Positions 8,363-15,071 of a stretch of DNA of 61,952 bases are shown piece after piece. This stretch comes from an uncultured Oscillospiraceae bacterium (GTDB taxonomy: Bacteria; Bacillota; Clostridia; Oscillospirales; Oscillospiraceae). Position numbers and translations under genes: made by a program. Position 1 is the first letter of the stretch. The number at the start of each line of letters is the position of its first letter. Under the pieces are notes generated by a model. That model was not told the DNA's origin. It saw nothing but the letters and a program-made list of their open reading frames with translations, and did not search any database. Location: positions 1 through 61,952 of the forward strand of contig CALXDD010000013.1 of NCBI GenBank assembly GCA_944386985.1, in the 5' to 3' direction.

Positions 8363-8496
8363 CTCTTTTCATACCTCCTGTTTTTTGAAACACGAAACAT
8401 ATGGTTCACACAGAGAAGAACCTGTCTGCCTGCATAGGAGTGAAGTGGATTGGATGGCTCGGTTCAGATGCTGCAGGCAAGCTCTTTCTTGTCGCT

Positions 8497-8526
8497 ATTA
8501 TAGGGCCGCGCTTTTGCTGCCGTCAA
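8497..8526 (-). promoter_or_regulatory. promoter of the transporter/URO-D operon
   Basis: Minus strand: TTGACG (8521-8526), 18-base spacer, perfect TATAAT (8497-8502). Confidence 0.75.
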
Positions 8527-8532
8527 CAAAAA

Positions 8533-8540
8533 TGTATACA
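8533..8540. promoter_or_regulatory. candidate GntR operator TGTATACA
   Basis: A perfect 8-bp palindrome just upstream of the -35 of the leftward operon, in the divergent region facing the GntR gene. FCD-type GntR proteins bind short A/T-rich palindromes, so this is a reasonable operator candidate. The same 8-mer also occurs inside the regulator gene near 9413, which lowers its specificity. Confidence 0.35.
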
Positions 8541-8664
8541 AAATTGATCGATTTTCTGTTTTTCACAAAAACAGCGCCTATGAGAAAAAATACATTTTTG
8601 CGGAGGCTGTGTTTGCGGCAGGGAAAATGTATTGCCAAATTTTATAAAAATTTAAAGGTTATAC

Positions 8665-8692
8665 TTGCATGTATCAGCATATTTGCTATAAT
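8665..8692 (+). promoter_or_regulatory. promoter of the GntR gene
   Basis: TTGCAT (8665-8670), 16-base spacer, TATAAT (8687-8692). Confidence 0.7.
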
Positions 8693-8730
8693 ATGAAAGG
8701 AACACTATGGGAAATAAAGGAGAACGAGCG

Positions 8731-9429
8731 ATGCTGGTAATTCCGGAAGAGTATATCAGTATGTATTCTGAGACAAAACCTACATATAAAAAAGTATACA
8801 ATATTCTGCGCGCGACGATTTTGAGCGGCCAGATCTCCTCCGCAGCCCATCTGACGGAGGTGTCGGTTTCCCAGGCGCTGCATGTCAGCCGGACGCCGGT
8901 GCGGGTGGCGCTGGAGCAGCTGAAAAGCGACGGAATCCTGAGCACGGTGAAGAAGAACCGGGTGGGGGTGAAGCAGCTGTCGAAAAGCGACAAAATCAAC
9001 CTCCTGTTTATGGACGAATTGCTGGAGAGTACCGCAGCCAGATTGGCGGCAATGGCCATATCGGAGGAGGATCTGGAGACGCTGATGGAGCTGAACGACA
9101 GCATGCGGGAGTTTTCTTACGGGGAGAAAAACATACCTGCCATCCGCGCCAACGGTATTCGGGATCTCCATATGCAGTTCCACCTCATGATCGCCAGGGC
9201 CTCCGGCAATCATTTCCTGTACAAATATGTAGTGGAGGTGCGGCATCTGATGCGGATGCACCAGGCCAACCAGTACGTCCACCAGAATACCTACTCCGAT
9301 GAGATCGCACCCTGCCACGACCACATTATCCGGGCGATCCGGGAGCGGGACCCCGAGGAGGCGGAGCTGTGGATGCGGGTGGATATTCGAAGCGCCCGCA
9401 ATGTATACATTCATAGCGAGATCCTCTGA
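8731..9429 (+). CDS. GntR-family regulator, FCD (FadR) subfamily
   Basis: 232 residues from the ATG at 8731. The N-terminal winged helix (KKVYNILRATILSGQIS, then LTEVSVSQALHVSRTPVRVALEQL) is followed by an all-helical FCD ligand-binding domain. That domain has the metal-site pattern D..FH..I (DLHMQFHLMI) and later histidines in HDHIIRAIRERD. Such proteins sense small carboxylates. The start is chosen because AAAGGAGAACGAGCG precedes it; a start at 8707 would add eight residues. It sits between two divergent transporter/URO-D gene pairs and probably controls both. Confidence 0.9.
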   Translation: MLVIPEEYISMYSETKPTYKKVYNILRATILSGQISSAAHLTEVSVSQALHVSRTPVRVALEQLKSDGILSTVKKNRVGVKQLSKSDKINLLFMDELLESTAARLAAMAISEEDLETLMELNDSMREFSYGEKNIPAIRANGIRDLHMQFHLMIARASGNHFLYKYVVEVRHLMRMHQANQYVHQNTYSDEIAPCHDHIIRAIRERDPEEAELWMRVDIRSARNVYIHSEIL

Positions 9430-9461
9430 AATGTTCGGGTGATATGGATACAATTGCATGG

Positions 9462-9513
9462 AAAATCCCCTGAATTCTCCAGAATGTACTTTTGGGAAAT
9501 TCGGGGGATTTTT
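9462..9513 (+). terminator. terminator after the GntR gene
   Basis: AAAATCCCC(t)GAATT pairs with AATTC(g)GGGGATTTTT across a 23-base loop, and the T-run completes it. Confidence 0.7.
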
Positions 9514-9527
9514 GCCAACTTTGTCAA

Positions 9528-9557
9528 TTGACCAAACGGCGGGAGATCGGGTACACT
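9528..9557 (+). promoter_or_regulatory. promoter of the MatC-like/URO-D operon
   Basis: TTGACC (9528-9533), 18-base spacer, TACACT (9552-9557), 66 bases before the start codon. Confidence 0.55.
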
Positions 9558-9622
9558 ATGGGCGGATGGATATTCGGACAGATGCTCACTCGACTGCGGA
9601 CATCATGCGGGGAGAGCATACT

Positions 9623-10927
9623 ATGAGCGACTCGGGAACGATTCTTCTGTGCCTGGTGGGAATTTTCGCCGCCATCGGCCTGAATATCAAAACAAAAATG
9701 AATACCGGCCTTTTTGCAATCGCATTTGCCTATCTGATCGGCTGCTTTGGAATGGGAATGTCGGTTTCTTCTCTGATTGAGCATTTTTCAGTGAAGATTC
9801 TGTTCCTGCTGCTGTCGGTGTGCGTGTTTTACGGCTATGCGGTGGAAAACGGCACCTTGATGGCATTGGCGAGCAGGATGATCTACCGGTTTCGGAATCG
9901 TGCGAAGCTGCTGCCATTTGTTTTATTTCTGGTGTGTTTTCTGCTGGCGGCGCTGGGCGCCTCCCCTCCGGCGGTGGCCTCTTTCATGGCGCCGATCTGC
10001 TATGCCATCGCGGCCCAGACCGGCATCCACGTGCTGATAATGACGGTGCTGATCACCACAGGGGCGGGGGCGGGAGCCTGCGTGCCCTGGAGTTCGGCGG
10101 GGGCGGTTATCTGCGGCGTGGTCAATGAGACCCAGTACGCGCCGGAGGCCTTCGGCCTCGCTCTGAAGATCTGTGCCAACTTCTTCCTGGCTGCGCTGGC
10201 GACTCTGATCCTGCTCTATATCGTTTTTAAAGGATATCGCGCGAAGGCATTTTCTCTGGAGCGGCCTGAGAAGCTGAATACGGTGCAGAAAAAGAATCTG
10301 GCGGTAATTGGGGTGGCCCTAGCGTGGCTGTTGATTCCTGCCATGATTCAGGCGCTGGCGCCCAATGAGGTCACAGCATTTCTGACCAAGTATTGTGACA
10401 CGCAGATGGTCTCCATTTTTGGTGCCATTGTCTGCGGACTGATGCGGCTGGGCGATGAGAGGAAGATTCTGCAGCACGCCGTTCCGTGGACAACCATTCT
10501 GGCAGTTTGTGGTATCAGTATGCTCCTTGGTGTCGCAACGGAGGCGGGAGCAGTGGAGATGGTCAGCCAGGTGCTCAGCAGCAATTTGTCCCCCGCAGTC
10601 ATTGTGGCGATCTTTCTTCTGGTGGGCGGTTTTATGAGCTTTTTCACCGGCGGCGTGACCGTGGTGACGCCTATGCTGCTTCCCATTGCACTGTTGATTG
10701 CGACGGAACGGAACATGAACCTGACGCTGGTGTGTTCTGCCGCCGTATTAGGGGCGCTGGCAACCGGCATGTCTCCTTTCTCCACCGGCGGCAGCCTTGT
10801 TGTGGCGGGAATGCCGGACGAGCAGGAGCGGGAGAAACTGGTGAACCGGCAGTTTGCCGTCACCTTTGTAGCGTGGGGTGTATTTCTTCTTTTCGGCGTG
10901 ACCGGCATCTTCGGACTGCTGAACTGA
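9623..10927 (+). CDS. MatC/SLC13-like dicarboxylate permease
   Basis: 434 residues with about 11-12 hydrophobic helices. The N-terminus (CLVGIFAAIGLNIKTKMNTGLFAIAFAYLIGCFGMG) resembles the MatC_N segment of malonate/dicarboxylate carriers. Two ion-transporter-like re-entrant regions are suggested by GAGAGACVPWSSAGAVICGV and GGVTVVTPMLLPIALL. The reading frame extends upstream to 9458, but GGGGAG 8 bases before the ATG at 9623 sets the start. It would bring a carboxylate into the cytoplasm. It is followed by the second URO-D-family gene, so this arm mirrors the leftward transporter/URO-D arm. Confidence 0.85.
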   Translation: MSDSGTILLCLVGIFAAIGLNIKTKMNTGLFAIAFAYLIGCFGMGMSVSSLIEHFSVKILFLLLSVCVFYGYAVENGTLMALASRMIYRFRNRAKLLPFVLFLVCFLLAALGASPPAVASFMAPICYAIAAQTGIHVLIMTVLITTGAGAGACVPWSSAGAVICGVVNETQYAPEAFGLALKICANFFLAALATLILLYIVFKGYRAKAFSLERPEKLNTVQKKNLAVIGVALAWLLIPAMIQALAPNEVTAFLTKYCDTQMVSIFGAIVCGLMRLGDERKILQHAVPWTTILAVCGISMLLGVATEAGAVEMVSQVLSSNLSPAVIVAIFLLVGGFMSFFTGGVTVVTPMLLPIALLIATERNMNLTLVCSAAVLGALATGMSPFSTGGSLVVAGMPDEQEREKLVNRQFAVTFVAWGVFLLFGVTGIFGLLN

Positions 10928-10980
10928 TACGGTGGACCGCTGTCAGAAGGAAAATCGGTATGCAAGAGAAAGGACAAAAA

Positions 10981-12012
10981 ATGCAGTATCCATTTGATTA
11001 TAATAAAGAAGTAGCTCAGGCAGAGGAGGGAAAGCGGGGGAAGGAGTTCTGCACCCCCATCACCCCCCGGGAGAATGATCTGCTGGTGGGCCGCCACCAG
11101 GACCCGGCCTGGCTGGGGCAGGAACTGAATCACGTATTTCCCCGGGAGATTCCAGACAATGTAGCGAGGGGCTTTGTCATAGACGGCAGACCCTTTGAAG
11201 GGGAGTTCGGCGGAACAGACATGTTTGGTGTCGAATGGGTCTATGTGCCTGTGGCCCGCGGGTCCATGGAGAAACCGGGAACCCGTCTGGTGGCCGACAT
11301 TGAGCGATGGGAGGAGGATGTGGTCTTTCCGGATGTGGAGAATCTGGATTGGGCCGCCATTGCAGAGGCCGCGAAAAGAGTGATTGTTCCGGATAAGATC
11401 ACTTCCACCATGGTCTATACCGGTTTTTTTGAACGCCTCATCTCCCTAATAGGGTTTGAGGATGCCGCTGTGGCAATGATTGACGAGGAACAGCAGGAGG
11501 CGGTTCACCGCTTGTTCGACCGTCTATGTGTACATTACGACAATCTGCTGCGTCATATGCGGGAAGATATGGGCCTGGAGTATGTGGTGTTTCACGATGA
11601 CTGGGGTGCTCAGCGGGGGCCGTTTTTCTCCGAAGCCACATGCCGGGAGATGCTGCTGCCCTATTTAAAGCGGGTGGTGGAATCCGCCCATAAGTACCAG
11701 ATCATTTTCAACTTCCACTGCTGCGGCAAGGTGGAGGCCTTTGTTCCGCTGATGATTGAGGCGGGGGTGGATGCTTGGGATGGTCAGCCTATCAATGATA
11801 TTTGGGGACTGTACCACACCTATGGCGACCGCCTGAATATTACACTGAATGAAAAGGTGCTGGAGATCTCCAAAGAGGACGCGGAAACATGGACGGACAA
11901 CATTGTGTCCCATCTGGAGCATGGCAAGCAGCTGATTGTGTCCCGCCGCTGCATGAATGAGACAGCGAGAGAGCTGCTGTATATTAAAAGCCGCCAGTTC
12001 TACGGCGAATAA
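10981..12012 (+). CDS. URO-D family (MtaA/CmuA-like) protein B
   Basis: 343 residues, a paralogue of the protein encoded at 5864-6931. Shared blocks include IPDNVARGF, TDMFGVEWVY, GFFERLISLIGFEDAAVAMIDEEQ and FHDDWGAQRGPFFS. The zinc pair is in NFHCCGKVE and, unlike paralogue A, a distal Cys is present (VSRRCMNE). The full Zn site of MtaA-type methyltransferases may therefore be intact here. AAAGGA precedes the ATG at 10981; another ATG at 10960 also has an upstream AAGG and is possible. It is co-transcribed with the permease 53 bases upstream. The corrinoid-protein partner expected for a methyl transfer is not nearby. Confidence 0.86.
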   Translation: MQYPFDYNKEVAQAEEGKRGKEFCTPITPRENDLLVGRHQDPAWLGQELNHVFPREIPDNVARGFVIDGRPFEGEFGGTDMFGVEWVYVPVARGSMEKPGTRLVADIERWEEDVVFPDVENLDWAAIAEAAKRVIVPDKITSTMVYTGFFERLISLIGFEDAAVAMIDEEQQEAVHRLFDRLCVHYDNLLRHMREDMGLEYVVFHDDWGAQRGPFFSEATCREMLLPYLKRVVESAHKYQIIFNFHCCGKVEAFVPLMIEAGVDAWDGQPINDIWGLYHTYGDRLNITLNEKVLEISKEDAETWTDNIVSHLEHGKQLIVSRRCMNETARELLYIKSRQFYGE

Positions 12013-12041
12013 AATAAGTGGCGCTTCTGTTGAGAGTTAAA

Positions 12042-12080
12042 CAGGCCCGGAAAGCGGTAAAAATTCGTTTTCCGGGCCTG
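12042..12080 (+). terminator. long hairpin after the URO-D B gene
   Basis: CAGGCCCGGAAA pairs perfectly with TTTCCGGGCCTG around a 15-base loop. No real T-tract follows on either strand, so termination here would be weak or factor-assisted. Confidence 0.5.
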
Positions 12081-12159
12081 CTCTCATCTGTTTTGGCATA
12101 CCTTACAGAATGACCGGGTAGGATAGAAGGGATGAAACTTGGAGTAGTGAGGTGAAAGG

Positions 12160-12600
12160 ATGACAAAATGTGGAAATACGGTTCTCTCCATGCTGCTGTG
12201 GACCTGGGGCGGGACCATGTATTTTCTGCTGGAGGTGGCCTACAAGACCCTCTCGGGAAGGGAGAGCGCCATCTCCTGGACCATGCTGGTGCTGGCGGTG
12301 TTCCTCTGCATCCCCATTGAGCGCTGCGGGGCGGAGCTCTCCTGGGACACCCCCCTCTGGCTCCAGGCTCTGGGCTGTGCCGTGGCCGTCACAGCGGCGG
12401 AGCTGGCGGCGGGATTGATCCTCAATGTGTGGCTGGGACTTGGGGTGTGGGATTACTCCCACATCCCCTTCAATCTGTGGGGGCAGATCTGTCTGGCCTA
12501 CTTCTGCCTGTGGTGGGTCCTCTGCCTGATCTTTATTCCGGTGTTCGACTGGCTGCGGTATGCCGTGGCCGGGGGAGAGAAACCGGTATACCGGCTGTGA
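12160..12600 (+). CDS. PF06541 (putative ABC transporter permease, CmpB-like) membrane protein
   Basis: 146 residues with four predicted helices. The family signature WDYSHIPFNLWGQICLAYFCLWW is present and recurs in the longer protein encoded at 60418-61410. Despite the Pfam name, no ABC ATPase is adjacent, and the role of these small membrane proteins is not established. Convincing terminators flank it on both sides, so it is probably monocistronic. The ATG at 12160 has GAGGTGAAAGG upstream. Confidence 0.75.
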   Translation: MTKCGNTVLSMLLWTWGGTMYFLLEVAYKTLSGRESAISWTMLVLAVFLCIPIERCGAELSWDTPLWLQALGCAVAVTAAELAAGLILNVWLGLGVWDYSHIPFNLWGQICLAYFCLWWVLCLIFIPVFDWLRYAVAGGEKPVYRL

Positions 12601-12605
12601 CGGAA

Positions 12606-12640
12606 GGCCGCCGGGAGTGGATGGTACACTCCCGGCGGCC
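12606..12640 (+). terminator. terminator after the PF06541 gene
   Basis: A perfect 14-bp stem (GGCCGCCGGGAGTG / CACTCCCGGCGGCC) followed by TGCTCTTTGTCTC. Confidence 0.75.
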
Positions 12641-12655
12641 TGCTCTTTGTCTCTA

Positions 12656-12671
12656 TTAACTATTTAGTTAA
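12656..12671 (+). promoter_or_regulatory. BlaI-type operator 1 (perfect dyad)
   Basis: TTAACTA-TT-TAGTTAA is a perfect 7+7 dyad 8 bases upstream of the -35 of the blaI-like gene. BlaI/MecI/CopY repressors bind dyads of this size and A/T-rich type. Confidence 0.65.
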
Positions 12672-12678
12672 TGCTTTC

Positions 12679-12707
12679 TTGACTTCCGTCTGGTGGGATG
12701 GTATACT
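12679..12707 (+). promoter_or_regulatory. promoter of the blaI-blaR1-like operon
   Basis: TTGACT (12679-12684), 17-base spacer, TATACT (12702-12707), bracketed by the two operator dyads. Confidence 0.82.
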
Positions 12708-12711
12708 TCTA

Positions 12712-12727
12712 TTAGACAAATAGTTAA
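12712..12727 (+). promoter_or_regulatory. BlaI-type operator 2 (imperfect dyad)
   Basis: TTAGACA-AA-TAGTTAA keeps one exact half-site of operator 1. It lies at the likely transcription start, with its centre 56 bases from the centre of operator 1. Confidence 0.55.
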
Positions 12728-12739
12728 TGGAGGCGCGAT

Positions 12740-13117
12740 ATGGAGCAGAATGTGACCCTCTCCCACAGCGAGTGGAGGATCATGCAGGAGATCTGGAAGC
12801 GCGGGACCGCCACCTTCCGGGAGATCTGCGACGGCGTGGCGGAGCAGAACTGGAGCAAGCCAGCGGTGGCGGCCTTTCTCAAGCGGATGGAGAACAAGGG
12901 AGCCATTGCCTGTGAGGAGGCGAAGCCGGTGAAACTCTACCGGCCTCTGATCCAGAAGGAGGCGGCGGTGCAGGAGGAGACCCGGCAGATCCTGGGGCGG
13001 GTGTACGGCGGGGACGTGGCGTTGCTGGCCCAGTCCCTGGTGCGCTCCCAGGCTTTGGACGACGGGGAGATGGCGGAACTGATCGCCCTTTTGCAGAAGG
13101 GGAGGGAGGAGCCGTGA
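12740..13117 (+). CDS. BlaI/MecI/CopY-family repressor
   Basis: 125 residues. The N-terminal winged helix (LSHSEWRIMQEIWKRGTATFREICDGV) includes the WSKPAVAAFLKRMENKG recognition segment. The C-terminal helix for dimerisation carries the LAQSLV..ALDDGEMAELIALL heptad pattern. Repressors of this family are cleaved when a partner M56 membrane peptidase senses an extracellular signal. That partner is the next gene, overlapping by 4 bases (GTGA). Two dyads flank the promoter and predict autoregulation of the whole operon. Confidence 0.92.
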   Translation: MEQNVTLSHSEWRIMQEIWKRGTATFREICDGVAEQNWSKPAVAAFLKRMENKGAIACEEAKPVKLYRPLIQKEAAVQEETRQILGRVYGGDVALLAQSLVRSQALDDGEMAELIALLQKGREEP

Positions 13118-14943
13118 CAGACTGGATGGAGACGCTCTTGCAGATGAGCATTCAGGGGGCGGCGCTCATTGCAGCGCTGCTGGTTCTGCGCAGGCTGTTT
13201 CAGAGGAGAGCCGCCCCCACGGTCCTCTACGCCTTGTGGCTTCTGCCCGCGGCGCGGCTGCTGATTCCCGGCAGCATTCCCAGTGTGTGGTCCCTCCAGA
13301 ATTTGTTCTCTCCGGCGGTAGAGCAGAGGGCGGCGGCTGTGCTGCGCCAGCCGGTGGTACAGGGGCCGCTGCCTGCAGCGACGGCCCCACCGGCGGCGGA
13401 GGTATCGGCTGCGGTAGTACAGACCGGGGCCTCCTTTTCGGTGGGGAGCCTTTTGGCGGTCCTCTGGGCGTTGGGAGCGGCGGCAGTTTTGCTGGCCGCA
13501 CTGTGGAAAAATCTTACGTTTCTTCGCCGGGTGCGCCGGGGTGCGGTGCGGGTGGAGACGGACTGCGCCCTTCCGGTGTATCTCAGCGAGCACCTGGCCT
13601 CCCCCTGCCTCTGCGGCCTTTTCCGCCCTGCCATCTACCTGGGGGACGAGGCACTGGAGAGCCAGACCCACTTGGGGCTGGTTCTCCGCCATGAGCTGGC
13701 CCACTACCGCTCCGGGGATCGGTTCTGGGCGCTGCTCCGGCTTTTGTGCTGTGCCGTCCACTGGTTCAATCCCCTGGTGTGGATAGGGACACGGGCCGCT
13801 GTGGAGGACTGCGAGCGGGCCTGTGACCACCGGGTCCTCCGCCGCTCCAGCCAACAGGAACGGGAGACCTACGGCCTGATGCTGCTCTCCTATTTGAAAA
13901 AGCCCCGGGAGCAAAGCGGAGTGCTGACGGTCAGTTCCACCATGGGCGGCCGGGCACTTCGAGGCCGCATCGCCTTGATCGGCCGGCGGCCCGCCGTGAA
14001 GAAGACCGCTGCCGCGGCGCTGGCCGCTCTGACGGCACTGGCGGTCCTGGTGGCCTGCACCGGGCGGATGGCGGAGGAGAAGGCGGAGGGACTCCAACGC
14101 CTGGCGCAGCTGGCGGAGGAGGGCACCACGGCGGAGGGGGTGGAGCTCCCAGGCGGCGGGTCGTACGGCACCGCCTCCGGCCAAACCTTTGGCGCGTACC
14201 TGGACTCCCTTAACTGGGCGGAGGCGGACCAGCTTCAGCCGGAGCAGCTGGAGCCCCAAATGGAGGTCCGGCTTACCGGCGCTGACGGGACCCTCCTGGG
14301 AACGCTGCAGTTCCTCACTGACCGGGAAACGGGGGCGTATTACGGCGCGGTGACGCTCTCCGGGGAGGATACGGCGGTGTATTACGCCGCCTCGGAGGAG
14401 GACGCCCAGACCGCCTGGGCCATGACCCAGCTCCAGGCGGAGGGGACCCTTCGCTCCGACCTGCCGGGCGGCGGGCAGATGGTTCTGGTCTCCTCCCCGC
14501 CCGCCCTTGGCAGCCAGCGGCACTGGCTGTTTTATACAGAGGACAGGGAGTGCTTTCTTCCCATCTCCAGTGACCTCAACGACGTCTACCCCCGGGTGGT
14601 GGAAAATATGCTGTTTCTCAGCGGTGAGGTGGGGTTTCTCTCCTTCCGGTTTGAGGAGATCAACGGCCTGCGGTCCCCCAATTTCTATCGCACCGAGGAC
14701 GGCGGGGCCACCTGGGAGCGGGTGGAGCTGCCCATGATGGACGTCACTACCGACAGCGGCTATACGGGGATGCATGTGACGGCCATGGAGTTTTCGGATG
14801 ACAGACGGGGCGTCGTCACCGTCAGCATGGCCCGGTGGGACGACAGCACGGCGGACACCCTGTCCTGCCTCTTCGTCACCGGGGATGGCGGCAGGACCTG
14901 GGGAACCGTCACCAGCGGCGGTCCGGCTGTTCAGGCGGACTGA
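13114..14943 (+). CDS. M56 (BlaR1/MecR1-like) membrane peptidase with Asp-box C-terminal domain
   Basis: 609 residues from a GTG start overlapping the repressor stop. Membrane helices lie around 15-30, 36-52, 108-130, 205-225 and 292-312. The zinc peptidase motif HELAH is at 193-197 with the downstream acidic ligand in EDCERACDH (~E234). After the last helix, about 290 residues face outside. There the penicillin-binding sensor of true BlaR1 is absent; instead two Asp-box/BNR-like motifs appear (RTEDGGATW ~530, VTGDGGRTW ~590), suggesting a beta-propeller-like or carbohydrate-contacting domain. It probably senses an envelope signal and inactivates the BlaI-type partner by proteolysis. Confidence 0.88.
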   Translation: MTDWMETLLQMSIQGAALIAALLVLRRLFQRRAAPTVLYALWLLPAARLLIPGSIPSVWSLQNLFSPAVEQRAAAVLRQPVVQGPLPAATAPPAAEVSAAVVQTGASFSVGSLLAVLWALGAAAVLLAALWKNLTFLRRVRRGAVRVETDCALPVYLSEHLASPCLCGLFRPAIYLGDEALESQTHLGLVLRHELAHYRSGDRFWALLRLLCCAVHWFNPLVWIGTRAAVEDCERACDHRVLRRSSQQERETYGLMLLSYLKKPREQSGVLTVSSTMGGRALRGRIALIGRRPAVKKTAAAALAALTALAVLVACTGRMAEEKAEGLQRLAQLAEEGTTAEGVELPGGGSYGTASGQTFGAYLDSLNWAEADQLQPEQLEPQMEVRLTGADGTLLGTLQFLTDRETGAYYGAVTLSGEDTAVYYAASEEDAQTAWAMTQLQAEGTLRSDLPGGGQMVLVSSPPALGSQRHWLFYTEDRECFLPISSDLNDVYPRVVENMLFLSGEVGFLSFRFEEINGLRSPNFYRTEDGGATWERVELPMMDVTTDSGYTGMHVTAMEFSDDRRGVVTVSMARWDDSTADTLSCLFVTGDGGRTWGTVTSGGPAVQAD

Positions 14944-15009
14944 CGGACCCTTCTTTTCAGGAGGAGAGGACAAAAAGAACGCTTTTGTCTGGACGGCGGC
15001 AAAGGCGCA

Positions 15010-15018
15010 TGCTATACT
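15010..15018 (+). promoter_or_regulatory. possible extended -10 promoter before the DUF3160 gene
   Basis: TGC-TATACT with the TG extension but no clear -35. It would allow separate transcription of the lipoprotein gene in addition to read-through from the BlaI operon. Confidence 0.4.
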
Positions 15019-15071
15019 GAAGCTGAAAGGGTGGAAGCCCAATCAACAGGTTCTGAAAGGAAGGGATTGAT

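Noticed and set aside
5675-8437. 920-codon plus-strand frame opposite the URO-D/GPH operon
   Set aside because: It lies antisense to two genes with clear motifs, promoter and Shine-Dalgarno sites. Composition is shadow-like.
5864-12012. HemE-type uroporphyrinogen decarboxylases for heme synthesis
   Set aside because: Both proteins carry the His-x-Cys pair of MtaA/CmuA relatives, are tied to transporters and a GntR gene, and lie away from the hem genes.
12740-14943. Beta-lactam resistance operon
   Set aside because: The M56 protein lacks the penicillin-binding sensor domain and no beta-lactamase or PBP2a gene is adjacent.
12937-15042. 701-codon minus-strand frame opposite the BlaI/M56 genes
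   Set aside because: Antisense, Gly/Pro/Arg-rich, no start signal, and it crosses the boundaries of two real genes.
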